From an uncultured Massilia sp. (GTDB lineage Bacteria > Pseudomonadota > Gammaproteobacteria > Burkholderiales > Burkholderiaceae_D), in contig CAJYXO010000100.1 of assembly GCA_913778765.1 (NCBI GenBank), positions 79,453 to 143,452 on the forward strand: a stretch of DNA of 64,000 nt, read 5' to 3'. Below are positions 7,994 to 18,407 of this stretch, piece by piece (the stretch's first letter is position 1; every line of letters starts with the position of its first letter). Position numbers and translations under genes: made by a program. The notes beneath the pieces were generated by a model. That model was given only the letters and a program-made list of their open reading frames with translations. It did not search any database and was not told the DNA's origin.

Positions 7994-8476
7994 ATGAAGG
8001 GCGACCCCAACATCATCCGCGCGCTGAATGCGCAGCTGACCAACGAGCTCACCGCGATCAACCAGTACTTCCTGCACGCGCGCATGTACAAGCATTGGGG
8101 CTTCACCCGCCTCGGCAAGAAGGAGTACGACGAGTCGATCGGCGAGATGAAGCATGCGGACCGCCTGATCGACCGCATCCTGATGCTGGATGGCCTGCCC
8201 AATCTGCAGGCGCTGCACAAGCTCCTGATCGGCGAGTCGGCGCAGGAGATGCTGGAATGCGACCTCAAGCTGGAACGCGGCGCCCAGCAGTGCGTCAAGG
8301 ACGGCATCGCCGCCTGCGAAGCGGCGCGCGACTACGTCTCGCGCGACCTGCTGCTGGACATCCTGGAAGACACCGAGGAACACATCGAATGGCTGGAGAC
8401 CCAGCTCGACCTGATCGTCAAGGTGGGCCTGCAGAACTACTTACAAAGCCAGATGGGCGACGTCAGCGAGATGTGA
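7994..8476 (+). CDS. bfr: Bacterioferritin
   Basis: The 160-residue four-helix protein forms a 24-mer iron store with haem at two-fold interfaces. The haem ligand Met52 is present. Di-iron ferroxidase ligands Glu18, Glu51, His54, Glu94 and His130 are seen, but the position of E. coli Glu127 is Thr (DTEEH, Thr127) by direct count; a Glu sits next to it at 128. The rest ([34 protein letters not shown]) is typical. It follows the PepSY gene by 19 bases with AAAAAGGAC as ribosome binding site, in the same direction as bfd. Its end overlaps the convergent kinase gene by 14 bases. Confidence 0.95.
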   Translation: MKGDPNIIRALNAQLTNELTAINQYFLHARMYKHWGFTRLGKKEYDESIGEMKHADRLIDRILMLDGLPNLQALHKLLIGESAQEMLECDLKLERGAQQCVKDGIAACEAARDYVSRDLLLDILEDTEEHIEWLETQLDLIVKVGLQNYLQSQMGDVSEM

Positions 8477-9434
8477 ACGCGCCGGGCATCGCCGGTGTGG
8501 TTTCGCGCCAACGCGTGACCCACTTGTCGTAGAAATTCAGGTCGCGCGGCACCGCGCCGGCGACCGCGCAGATCGCGCCGGCGAATTCGTTGGCGCGCGC
8601 CAGCGTCAGCTCGAGCGGCCAGCCGCGCATCCGTCCCAGCAGGAAGATCGCCGAGAAGGCATCGCCCGCGCCCACCGTGTCGATCACGAAGGGCGGCGCC
8701 GGATTGTCGCGGTTGGCGATCAGGCCGCCATCCTGCAGGAACACCACCGAACCGCGATGGCCCAGGGTCACGATCAGGGTCTCGAGGCCGAAGCGGTCCA
8801 TCAGTGCGCGGCAAGCCGCGTGCACTTCTTCGGTCGACAGCGGCGCCTCGCTCGGGCCGATCTGGAAATACCACTGGAACAGCGCCTGCAATTCCTCTTC
8901 GTTGACCTTGACGATGTCGGCCGCTTCGAGCGAGCGCGTGACCGTGCCCTCTTCGTACTGGCCGTTGCGCAGGTTCAGATCGAGGTAGCGCTTGGCGGAG
9001 GTCGCCGCCAGCACCGCCTGCAGGGCCGCGCGCGACCCCGGTTCGCGCTGGGCCAGGGTGCCGAAGTAGACGATGCCGGCATCCACGTCCGCCACGCCGG
9101 CCGCGGCCGCGTCAGGGTCGATGAAGTCGTAGGCCTGGCGCGGCAGGATGTGGAAGCTGTGTCCCTGGCCGTTGCGCTCGACCACCACGCGGCCGGTTTC
9201 TTCCATCGGGTCCGTCTGCAGGCCGCAGTCGCGCATCGCGAAGCGCTCGAACTCGGCGCGCACGGCGGCGCCGTTGCGGTCGCGGCCGATGCGGCTGATC
9301 ATCAGGGCCGGCGCCATGAAGGCGGCCAGGTGGCGCGCCACGTTGAAGGGCGCACCGCCGACCACCTGCTCGGTCGGGAATTCGTCGACGAGGGCTTCGC
9401 CGAAGACGACCGCGGTCGGCGTGGCTGCGCTCAC
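8463..9434 (-). CDS. PfkB family carbohydrate kinase
   Basis: The 323-residue ribokinase-fold protein starts at a GTG ([20 protein letters not shown]). The N-terminal GG motif is [15 protein letters not shown] (about residues 25-40) and the C-terminal PfkB signature with the catalytic Asp is [16 protein letters not shown] (about residue 265). It phosphorylates a sugar, most likely fructose or a similar ketose, from overall resemblance to fructokinases, but the substrate cannot be fixed from sequence. Its start lies 7 bases after the stop of the GST gene, so the two are probably cotranscribed. An 11-base tandem duplication sits exactly at this junction. Confidence 0.87.
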   Translation of the reverse strand: MSAATPTAVVFGEALVDEFPTEQVVGGAPFNVARHLAAFMAPALMISRIGRDRNGAAVRAEFERFAMRDCGLQTDPMEETGRVVVERNGQGHSFHILPRQAYDFIDPDAAAAGVADVDAGIVYFGTLAQREPGSRAALQAVLAATSAKRYLDLNLRNGQYEEGTVTRSLEAADIVKVNEEELQALFQWYFQIGPSEAPLSTEEVHAACRALMDRFGLETLIVTLGHRGSVVFLQDGGLIANRDNPAPPFVIDTVGAGDAFSAIFLLGRMRGWPLELTLARANEFAGAICAVAGAVPRDLNFYDKWVTRWRETTPAMPGAFTSR

Positions 9435-9441
9435 TTGGCGC

Positions 9442-9450
<9 letters not shown>
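9429..9450. repeat. Perfect 11-bp tandem duplication at GST/kinase junction
   Basis: GCTCACTTGGC is repeated head to tail (9429-9439, 9440-9450). On the coding strand each copy contains AAGTGAGC: the upstream copy supplies the TGA stop of the GST gene, the other the GTG start of the kinase gene. Without the duplication stop and start would overlap as GTGA. Confidence 0.9.
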
Positions 9451-11602
<2,152 letters not shown>

Positions 11603-11615
11603 CCTTGAACCGCTT

Positions 11616-11639
11616 CCGGCCGCGCATCAGCGCGGCCGG
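11616..11639. terminator. Hairpin between convergent purB and cysC
   Basis: A 10-bp perfect stem (11616-11625 with 11630-11639) with a 4-base loop lies between the two genes and includes the cysC stop codon. No T-run on either side, so it could act only as a weak or Rho-assisted bidirectional terminator. Confidence 0.35.
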
Positions 11640-12244
11640 GCCAGGCGTTCGTGATAAATCTTCAGGACCGCTTCGACGCACTGCTCGATGCTGGCGCTGG
11701 CGGTGTCCAGCACCAGCTCCGGCGCGGACGGCGGTTCGTACGGCGACGAAATCCCGCTGAATTCCTTCACTTCACCGGCCCGCGCGCGCCGGTACAGGCC
11801 CTTGACGTCGCGCCGCTCGCAATCGTCCACGCTGGCATTGCAATAAATCTCGAAGAAATGCCCATCCGGCACCAGCCGGCGTGCGCGCTCGCGATCCTGC
11901 GCGAAGGGCGAAATCAGCGCCGTCAGCACGATCGCGCCCGACTGCACGAACAGCGAGGCGACTTCGCCGGCCCGGCGAATGTTCTCGCGCCGGTCTTCGC
12001 TCGAAAAACCCAGGTCGCTGCACAGGCCATGGCGCAGGTTGTCGCCGTCCAGTACGAAGGTACGGCAGCCCAGTGCATGCAGGCGCTGTTCGACCAGGCT
12101 CGCCAGGGTCGACTTGCCCGCCCCGGACAAGCCGGTAAACCACAGTACCGCCGGCGCGTGGCCATGCAGCCGCCGGCGCTCGCCGGGTCCGATGGCCTGG
12201 CGCTGCCAGAAGAGTGCATTGCCATTCGTCTCATGCGGGATCAT
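11627..12244 (-). CDS. cysC: Adenylyl-sulfate kinase (APS kinase)
   Basis: The 205-residue enzyme phosphorylates APS to PAPS. It has the P-loop GLSGAGKSTLA (about residues 38-48), the DGDNLRHGLCSDLGFS motif, REN-RRAGEVA, SPF.QDRERAR and FEIYCNAS of CysC proteins, and ends near the normal length. Its ATG overlaps the stop codon of the upstream sulfotransferase by 4 bases, so the two form a unit: CysC makes the sulfate donor and the neighbour would use it. No ATP sulfurylase gene is present in this window, so APS must come from elsewhere. Confidence 0.93.
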   Translation of the reverse strand: MIPHETNGNALFWQRQAIGPGERRRLHGHAPAVLWFTGLSGAGKSTLASLVEQRLHALGCRTFVLDGDNLRHGLCSDLGFSSEDRRENIRRAGEVASLFVQSGAIVLTALISPFAQDRERARRLVPDGHFFEIYCNASVDDCERRDVKGLYRRARAGEVKEFSGISSPYEPPSAPELVLDTASASIEQCVEAVLKIYHERLARPR

Positions 12245-13166
12245 CGCGCCTCCATGTGGCGATCCAGCGCCGCGTTGTCCAGCAGTTCGTCGCCGAAACG
12301 GGTTGTTGCGATCAGCCCACGGGCCTGGGCGAGATCGTAGCTGAAACTGGTGCGCAGCAGGTCGAACGCCCTGCTGTCGAAATCGGGCTTTGCTTCCTCG
12401 ATCTCGATCTCGGCGCTGCTGAACGCGAAGGGGATGGCGGGCGTGTCCACGTCTTTCTCGAACACGGCTTCGACAAAGCGCCGCCGGTTCCCGGCATCGG
12501 CGAGGCGTGCGACGGAGATCACGGAGACGTCCGCAGGCTGGTATTTCTCCAACAAGTTCCTGACCGGGTAATAGTACAGGCTGGCGGCGATGACCGAAAA
12601 CAGCGGGAGAGTGCGCCGCGACAGGTAGAACGCGAGCTCGTAGGCGATCCTAACCGCGAAGTCATGCGTCCGGACATGCTCCAGCTCAGCCTGGCCATAG
12701 CGCTCGATGAAGTGGTGCGAACGGCGCGGAAAATGTTTCTTGTTGATCTTGTGGACGAATTCGACCCAGGCAGCCTGGTCGCGGATCGCCGGCCGGCGCC
12801 GTCGCCGGATTGATACGTCAGGCAATAATCGTTGGCCTGCTCATTGTCGAAGCTGACCAGCTTCTTCATCTTGTACGAGCTCCAGGCCCGGTCGAACTGG
12901 TTTCTCAGGCACAGGACAATGCGCGTGTCGTATTCCGGCATGCGCGCGATCGCCGCGGGGTTGCTGGCATAGCCGACACTGGCGTCGAGCAGCGGCAGGC
13001 CCGGGGTGCGCAGCCGCATCGGGTGCGGCGCGTCGTTCGCGTACAGGTTCGGTTCTTTTTCGCCGGGTAGCCTGTCCTCGGCCAGGCCATTCGCCACCAT
13101 CCAGTCGGACAGCGCCGTCGTCCCGCATTTTTCCATCCCGGCGATGAATACATTTTCAACAGTCAT
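12241..13166 (-). pseudogene. PAPS-dependent sulfotransferase, frameshifted
   Basis: Two frames together make one protein of about 308 residues. The first (from the ATG at 13166, preceded by AAAGGA) has the 5'-phosphosulfate loop GMEKCGTTALSDWM and the 3'-phosphate motif CLRNQFDRAWSSYKM. Sense is lost around 12795-12812, after NDYCLTYQ, and continues in the other frame with AIRDQAAWVEFVHKINKKHF through LFSVIAASLYYYPVRNLLEK to the stop at 12241. The change fits loss of one base in a GC-rich run. It may be a true mutation or a sequencing error; the downstream half shows no other decay. The acceptor is unknown; such bacterial enzymes usually sulfate polysaccharide or lipid. It overlaps cysC by 4 bases. 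Confidence 0.83.
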
Positions 13167-13253
13167 TCTGGGTCCTTTCAACTGCCCAGTCTAACCGAGT
13201 TTCGCCGGAACGATTCCGAGAAAACCGCCGGTTTTACGGCCGTTCAGCACGTT

Positions 13254-13796
13254 TCAGCGCTGCGGCAGCATGCGGCGCAGGGTGCCGTCATGGCGGACGA
13301 AGTGGTGATACAGGGCGGCCGCGGCGTGCAGGCCAACCAGCCACAACAAGACCCACATGGCGGTGCCGTGGATGTCGCCGGCGCTGTGCGCCCAGCCGGC
13401 GCCCGGCTGTGCCAGCGGCGGCAGCGGGATCCCGAACAGGCTGACCGGCAGCCGGTGCGCCGACGCCGAGGCCCAGCCGAGGAAAGGGCCAACCAGCAGG
13501 ATCAGGTAGAACAGGCGGTGCGCCGTCTTCGCCAGCAGGCGCTCCCAGGCTGGCGCATCCTTCGCTTCCAGCGGCACCGGATACATCAGCCGGTGCACGA
13601 AACGCACCGCCATGACGGCCAGGATCAGCACCCCGAACGAGAAATGCAGGCTGATGACGGTGCTGGGCGGGGTATTCCGGCCGATGTGCGGCAGCAGGAA
13701 GGCCGTCGTGAACTGGATCGCCAGCAGCAGGACGATCAGCCAGTGCAGCCCCTTGGCGGCGCCCGAATAGGCGCGGGCGTCGGCGGCCGTCGTCAT
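13254..13796 (-). CDS. Cytochrome b561 family protein
   Basis: The 180-residue protein has four membrane helices and the paired His residues expected for two b-type haems: GLHWLIVLLLAIQF (helix 1), VISLHFSFGVLILAVMAVRFVHRLM (helix 2), AHRLFYLILLVGPFLGWAS (helix 3) and DIHGTAMWVLLWLVGLHAAAALYHHF (helix 4). The C-terminus RHDGTLRRMLPQR is typical. These proteins move electrons at the inner membrane, often from the quinol pool to a periplasmic acceptor. Its ATG overlaps the DUF4142 stop by 4 bases, so it is translated with that gene. A paralogue lies at 16621. Confidence 0.9.
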   Translation of the reverse strand: MTTAADARAYSGAAKGLHWLIVLLLAIQFTTAFLLPHIGRNTPPSTVISLHFSFGVLILAVMAVRFVHRLMYPVPLEAKDAPAWERLLAKTAHRLFYLILLVGPFLGWASASAHRLPVSLFGIPLPPLAQPGAGWAHSAGDIHGTAMWVLLWLVGLHAAAALYHHFVRHDGTLRRMLPQR

Positions 13797-14296
13797 TTGA
13801 TGCTGGCCTGCAGGGCGTCGACGGCCTGCTTGTGCCTGGTGACGGTCTCGAGCTCCTTGCCGGCGAAGCGCTTCAGGTCAGGATCGGATGTCTTTTTCAT
13901 CTCTTCCTTCTGTTCCTTGATATCGTCCTTGTGGTCCTTCGCCTCGTACTTCACGTACTCGCGGTCGAAGTCCTTGCCGGACAGCTTTTCCAGCCTGGCG
14001 GCTTCCCTGCCTTGCTCGCCGCTGACCGTGTCGGGCAGCTTCACCTTCTTCTGGGCGGCGAGCGCCTGGAGTTCCTTCAGATCCTTGCCGTGGTCGGCCA
14101 CCATCTGCCTGCCGTAGTTCTTCACGCCTTCGTCGCCGGCGCGCTGCTCCGCCAGGGCGCCGAGCTTCACTTCGGACATCAGCCCCTGGGCCGATTCGTT
14201 CATGTACTTGAGATCGCTTTTGCTGAGGTCCGCGGCGGCGCCCGCATGGGCCGCGGTGAACCCCGCCAGCATCATCAGGCCAACGAATGCTTTCAT
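13793..14296 (-). CDS. Exported DUF4142 protein
   Basis: The 167-residue protein has a signal peptide (MKAFVGLMMLAGFTAAHAGA) and one DUF4142 domain, a ferritin-like all-helical fold, with the family's SDLKYMNESAQGLMSEVKLGALA start and GKDFDREYVKYEAKDHKDDIKEQKEEM segment. It is highly charged and predicted periplasmic. The domain's biochemical role is not established. It is cotranscribed with the cytochrome b561 gene (4-base overlap), which hints at a periplasmic redox or stress role. Confidence 0.85.
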   Translation of the reverse strand: MKAFVGLMMLAGFTAAHAGAAADLSKSDLKYMNESAQGLMSEVKLGALAEQRAGDEGVKNYGRQMVADHGKDLKELQALAAQKKVKLPDTVSGEQGREAARLEKLSGKDFDREYVKYEAKDHKDDIKEQKEEMKKTSDPDLKRFAGKELETVTRHKQAVDALQASIK

Positions 14297-14358
14297 GTTC
14301 GCGCTCCTTCGATGTCGAAAACCTCACGGTATCACGACAAGCGAAGCGCGGCCGTTCG

Positions 14359-16350
14359 CTATCGCTGCCACACCAGTTTGATGCCCACCGTGCGCGGCAC
14401 TTCGCTGCCGTACTGCGGAGCCCCATACTCCCGGTGCCCGCCGTTCAGGTTCGCACCGGTCACCGACAGCTCCATCCCCGGCGCGAAACGCCAGCCGAAG
14501 CGCAGGTCGACCGCCGTGTAGCCGGGCACTTGCGGCAGGCCGGTGGCGCCGACGCGGCGCACCGCCAACTCCAGCTCGCGCGCGGCATCGATGGCATGGC
14601 TGGCGCGCAGCTGGGCCGTGTAGGCCGGGTCGCGGCCGGTGGTCGCCAGGCTGCCGGTATCGTTGCTGCCCGGTTTCAGGCTGAATTCCTCGTGCAGCGC
14701 GGTGGCGCCGGCCGACAGGCGCCAGGCATCGCTCACCTGCATGCTGCCCCAGGCTTCGATGCCATGGGCCTGGCCTTCCATCAGGTTGCCGAACACGATG
14801 CTGGCGCCGCCCGGATCGAGATCGAGGGTGCGCAGGTGGTCGTACAGGTTGCGGAAGGCCGTCACCGAATACGACAGGCCCTGCCCGGCCTGGCCGCGGT
14901 AGCCCAGCTCGAACACGCGCGCCACCTCGGTGCGGACCTGGGGACCGCCGGCCAGGATGTAGGGCGGTGCGCCGGGCACGAAGGCGTCGACGTCCAGGCG
15001 CGAAGGCGCGCGCACGGTGCGCGAGGCGGCGGCCCAGAGCGAATGCAGCGGCGACAGGCGCCAGGACAGGCGCAGGGTCGGCAGGAACTCCCCGCCCGTA
15101 TAGGGATTGCGCTCGTAGCGCGCGCCGCCGGTCAGGCGCAGGTCGTCGCGCAGCGCGATCTCGTCCTGGGCGAACAGGCTGGCCCACGCCTGCCTGCTGC
15201 TTTCCGGCAGGAAGGCCACGAAGCGGCTGTTGTCGACATGGTCCCAGCTGTAACGGTATTCGGCGCCCCACACGATGGCGTGCCTGCCCAGCGGCGCCAG
15301 GGCATGCTGGAACTGGATGTCGGCGATGTCGACCGAATCGGTGAAGGTCGGCGGCACCCTGCGGTAGCGCGTGTCGTAGGACGCCTGCAGCGACAGGCCG
15401 GCGCCGCCGTCGAGCGCGCGCGCCCAGCGTCCGCTGAGGTTGGCGCCGTGGGTGTCGATGTCGTCGATGCCGGCGCCGCCGCCGGGCGTCACGATCACGC
15501 CGGGCGCCGGTTGGCCCTGCTGTCCGCGCCAGGCATTGCCGTTGACGCTGAAGCGGTCGTCAGCGCGCTCCCAGTCGGCGCGGAAGCCCACCTGGCTCTT
15601 TTCCCAGGCATCGTCGATGCGCGCGCCGGTCTCGAGCTCGCTGTGGCCGGCGCCGAATACCTTGCCGTAGACGCGCCAGTCGGCGCCCGGGCCGCCGCCG
15701 CCATGGCGGAACGCGGCCTGGGCGCCGTCGCTGTCGCCGCGCAGCATGAGCAGGTCGCCCTGGGTTCCGGCCGCATGGCGGGTGATGATGTTGATGACGC
15801 CGTTCACGGCGTTCACGCCCCACAGCGTGCCGCCGGGACCGCTGATCACTTCGATGCGCTCGACGTCTTCCAGCATCACGTCGGGCTCGTCCCAGAACAC
15901 GCCGGAGAACAGCGGCGAATACACGGAGCGTCCGTCGATCATCACCAGCAGCTTGTTGGCGGGGCTGTTGCTGGTGCCGTTCAGGCCGCGCGCCGAGATG
16001 GCGTAGTCGGTATTGTCGGCGCGCGCCACGTTCAGGTTGGGCGCCAGGCGCAGCGCTTCCGGCAGGCTGCGGCTGCCGGCGCGGCGGATGTCGTCGGCAG
16101 TGATCACGAACACCGAGGCCGGCGCATCCTGCAGGCGCTCGGGCCGCCTGGAGACCGAGGTGACATCGATGTTGGCCAACTCCTCGATCGAGAGGTCGGC
16201 GAATTCGGCCGCCTGCCGCTGGTTGTCGCGGGCGCTATCGTTCTCCTCCGCGGACACGGCGCCCGCCGGCGCCATCCCGATCAGCAGCGGGAGCAGCCGC
16301 GGCAGCAGGCGGAGCGCGAACCGGGCGCGGCCGAAGGCAGGCGGGGTCAT
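14359..16350 (-). CDS. TonB-dependent outer-membrane receptor
   Basis: The 663-residue protein has a signal peptide, a short N-terminal segment with DLSIEELANIDVTSVSRR, the plug domain (PASVFVITADDIRRAGSRSL, LLVMIDGRSVYSPLFSGV, VERIEVISGPGGTLWGVNAV NG-INIITR region) and a 22-strand barrel ending with the C-terminal aromatic/basic signature IKLVWQR. Such receptors import siderophore-iron, haem, cobalamin or other large nutrients using TonB energy; this subfamily (with the DLSIEELANI lead-in) is not tied to one ligand. The ATG at 16350 begins a normal signal peptide; an ATG at 16389 would add 13 residues. An AT-rich stretch with a GATAAT half-site near 16373 is too weak to call a Fur box. No transporter partners are adjacent. 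Confidence 0.88.
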   Translation of the reverse strand: MTPPAFGRARFALRLLPRLLPLLIGMAPAGAVSAEENDSARDNQRQAAEFADLSIEELANIDVTSVSRRPERLQDAPASVFVITADDIRRAGSRSLPEALRLAPNLNVARADNTDYAISARGLNGTSNSPANKLLVMIDGRSVYSPLFSGVFWDEPDVMLEDVERIEVISGPGGTLWGVNAVNGVINIITRHAAGTQGDLLMLRGDSDGAQAAFRHGGGGPGADWRVYGKVFGAGHSELETGARIDDAWEKSQVGFRADWERADDRFSVNGNAWRGQQGQPAPGVIVTPGGGAGIDDIDTHGANLSGRWARALDGGAGLSLQASYDTRYRRVPPTFTDSVDIADIQFQHALAPLGRHAIVWGAEYRYSWDHVDNSRFVAFLPESSRQAWASLFAQDEIALRDDLRLTGGARYERNPYTGGEFLPTLRLSWRLSPLHSLWAAASRTVRAPSRLDVDAFVPGAPPYILAGGPQVRTEVARVFELGYRGQAGQGLSYSVTAFRNLYDHLRTLDLDPGGASIVFGNLMEGQAHGIEAWGSMQVSDAWRLSAGATALHEEFSLKPGSNDTGSLATTGRDPAYTAQLRASHAIDAARELELAVRRVGATGLPQVPGYTAVDLRFGWRFAPGMELSVTGANLNGGHREYGAPQYGSEVPRTVGIKLVWQR

Positions 16351-16620
16351 CGATTTTCCGTGGAAATATTCATGTCCGAAAATTATCATTTATAAATCGA
16401 TCTCGTCGATATTTTACCTTCGCCCCGGCCAAACTGCCCTGTTCGAGGACTAACGTGCGCCGGGTGCGCCATCGGCGAGCCCGGATTGTGCCGCCTGCTG
16501 AACAATGTTATCCGTACAGCTGTCTTCCTTGCAGCTGATGGAATCGTTAAAGTACCGGCATCGAGTCGAGCCCTTTGGTAAGATTATGTTTCAAATAAGC
16601 ACATATTGACGGAGCACGGC

Positions 16621-17169
16621 ATGCAGGCACAGAAGGCAGAGCGCTACACCACGACCGCGATCGTCCTGCACTGGCTGATCGCCGTGCTGATCGTAGGCGC
16701 CTTCTCGCTCGGACTGGTGATGACGGACATCCCGGGCTTTTCGCCCACCAAGCTGCGCTACTATTCCTGGCACAAATGGACCGGGGTGACGGTGATGCTG
16801 CTGGCCGTGCTGCGCCTGCTGTGGCGCCTGAAGAACCGTCCGCCGGCGCTGCTGGCCATGCCGGCCTGGCAGCGCAAGGCCGCGAACGGCCTGCATCACT
16901 TGCTGTACGTGATGATCTTCGCGGTGCCGGTTTCCGGTTATTTCTATACGCTGGCCTCCGGCTTCCCGGTGGTCTACTTCGGCCTCTTCCAGTTGCCGGT
17001 CCTGATCGCCAAGAACCCGCCGCTGGCCGAGACCCTGAAAGGCGTGCACTACTGGTTGAACATGCTGATGGCCGCGTTGGTGGCCGTCCACGTGCTGGCC
17101 GCCCTGAAGCACGCATTCATCGACCGCGACGGCACCCTGCGCCGCATGCTGCCCGGCCGTTCCATTTGA
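16621..17169 (+). CDS. Cytochrome b561 family protein
   Basis: The 182-residue protein has four membrane helices with haem-ligand His in VLHWLIAVLIVGAF, SWHKWTGVTVML, LHHLLYVMIFAVPVSGY and VHYWLNMLMAALVAVHVLAALKH, ending DRDGTLRRMLPGRSI. It is a paralogue of the 13254 gene. It is followed after 10 bases by a YceI gene, a pairing found widely in proteobacteria, which suggests a shared redox role at the periplasmic face with an isoprenoid-type ligand. The ATG at 16621 is preferred because GGAG lies 8 bases upstream. Confidence 0.92.
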   Translation: MQAQKAERYTTTAIVLHWLIAVLIVGAFSLGLVMTDIPGFSPTKLRYYSWHKWTGVTVMLLAVLRLLWRLKNRPPALLAMPAWQRKAANGLHHLLYVMIFAVPVSGYFYTLASGFPVVYFGLFQLPVLIAKNPPLAETLKGVHYWLNMLMAALVAVHVLAALKHAFIDRDGTLRRMLPGRSI

Positions 17170-17179
17170 AGGAGAAACC

Positions 17180-17731
17180 ATGACATTCCCCCGTTCCCTG
17201 GCTGGCGCCCTGCTCGGCGTCACCCTGATCGCCAGCGCCGCCCCGCTCAAGACCGACGTCGCCCACAGCAGCGTGTCGGCCGTGTTCAAGCAGATGGACG
17301 TGCCGGTCGAATCGAACTTCAAGCGTTTCAGCGCGCAAATCGACTACGACGCCGCGCACCCCGACAAGGCCAGCGCGCGCGTCGACATCGACACCGCCAG
17401 CTTCGACATGGGCCAGGCCGACTACAACAAGGAAATCGCAAAGAAGGAATGGTTCAATTCGGCCCAGTTCCCGAAGGCGACGTTCGTATCGACCTCGATC
17501 GCGCCGGCAGGCGGCAACAAGCTCAAGGTCACGGGCAAGCTGACCATCAAGGGCAAGACGCTTGACGTCAGCTTCCCGCTCAGCGTGAAGCCGGAAGGCG
17601 GCAAACAAGTGTTCGAAGGCCAGCTGCCGATCAAGCGCCTGGCTTTCAACGTCGGCGAAGGCGAATGGCATGACACCAGCATGGTCGCCGATGAAGTCGT
17701 CATCAAGTTCCGCGTCGCCGCGGGACAATAA
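17180..17731 (+). CDS. YceI family periplasmic protein
   Basis: The 183-residue protein has a signal peptide (MTFPRSLAGALLGVTLIASAA) and a single YceI lipocalin-like domain with VAHSSVSAVFKQMDVPVESNFKRFSA, DTASFDMGQADYNKEIAKKEWFN, QFPKATFVST and the ITIKGKTLDVSFPL strand. YceI proteins bind polyisoprenoid or amphiphilic lipids; the exact ligand here is unknown. It has a good AAGGAG site and is the middle gene of the cytochrome b561-yceI-yceI operon. Confidence 0.9.
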   Translation: MTFPRSLAGALLGVTLIASAAPLKTDVAHSSVSAVFKQMDVPVESNFKRFSAQIDYDAAHPDKASARVDIDTASFDMGQADYNKEIAKKEWFNSAQFPKATFVSTSIAPAGGNKLKVTGKLTIKGKTLDVSFPLSVKPEGGKQVFEGQLPIKRLAFNVGEGEWHDTSMVADEVVIKFRVAAGQ

Positions 17732-17767
17732 ACCTAGTCCTCATCTCAACCCAAGGGAACCCGTCAC

Positions 17768-18340
17768 ATGAAACTGAAGAACCTCAGCATCGCCCTGCTG
17801 GCCGCCGCCATGGCGACCGGCGCCTTCGCCGCCGACACCTACAAGATCGACTCGTCGCATACCTACCCGAGCTTCGAAGCCGACCACTTCGGCGGCCTGT
17901 CGGTCTGGCGCGGCAAGTTCAACAAGACCGAAGGCAGCATCGTGGTGGACCGCGCCGCCAAGACCGGCAATGTCGACATCGTCATCGACACCACCACCAT
18001 CGACTTCGGCAACGACAAGCTGAACGAGCACGCGAAGAAGGCGGAGATGTTTGACGTCGCCAAGTTCCCGACCGCGACCTACAAGGGCAAGCTGGTGTTC
18101 AACGGCGACAACCCGGCCACCGTCAACGGCGAACTGACCCTGCACGGCGTGACCAAGCCGGTGACCCTCACCATCAACAAGTTCAAGTGCATCCAGCACC
18201 CGATGCTGAAGCGCGAAGTGTGCGGCGCCGACGCCTCGGCCACCTTCAACCGCAGCGACTTCGGCGTGGCCTACGGCACCCAGATGGGCTTCAATCCGGA
18301 AGTCAAGCTGGCGATCCAGGTGGAAGCCGTCAAGCAGTAA
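17768..18340 (+). CDS. YceI family periplasmic protein, second copy
   Basis: The 190-residue protein has a clear signal peptide ([21 protein letters not shown], cut before ADTYKID) and a canonical YceI domain: [57 protein letters not shown] and the Cys pair region [17 protein letters not shown]. It is closer to E. coli YceI than its upstream neighbour, so the pair is diverged rather than a recent copy. It follows 36 bases after the first copy and is last in the operon before a strong terminator. Confidence 0.93.
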   Translation: MKLKNLSIALLAAAMATGAFAADTYKIDSSHTYPSFEADHFGGLSVWRGKFNKTEGSIVVDRAAKTGNVDIVIDTTTIDFGNDKLNEHAKKAEMFDVAKFPTATYKGKLVFNGDNPATVNGELTLHGVTKPVTLTINKFKCIQHPMLKREVCGADASATFNRSDFGVAYGTQMGFNPEVKLAIQVEAVKQ

Positions 18341-18356
18341 TCTTTGACCGGATGGT

Positions 18357-18394
18357 AAAAAAACCTCGGCGCCTTGCGGCGCCGAGGTTTTTTT
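18357..18394. terminator. Bidirectional intrinsic terminator
   Basis: A 17-bp perfect inverted repeat (18357-18373 with 18378-18394, loop TTGC) has A-run and T-run at its two sides and a CCTCGGCGCC core. It can end both the YceI operon on the plus strand and the convergent glycine-zipper gene on the minus strand. Confidence 0.93.
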
Positions 18395-18407
18395 CATTTA
18401 AAACAGA

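Noticed and set aside
16370..16395. Fur box in front of the TonB-dependent receptor
   Set aside because: Only one GATAAT-like half-site is present in AT-rich sequence; the 7-1-7 symmetry fails.
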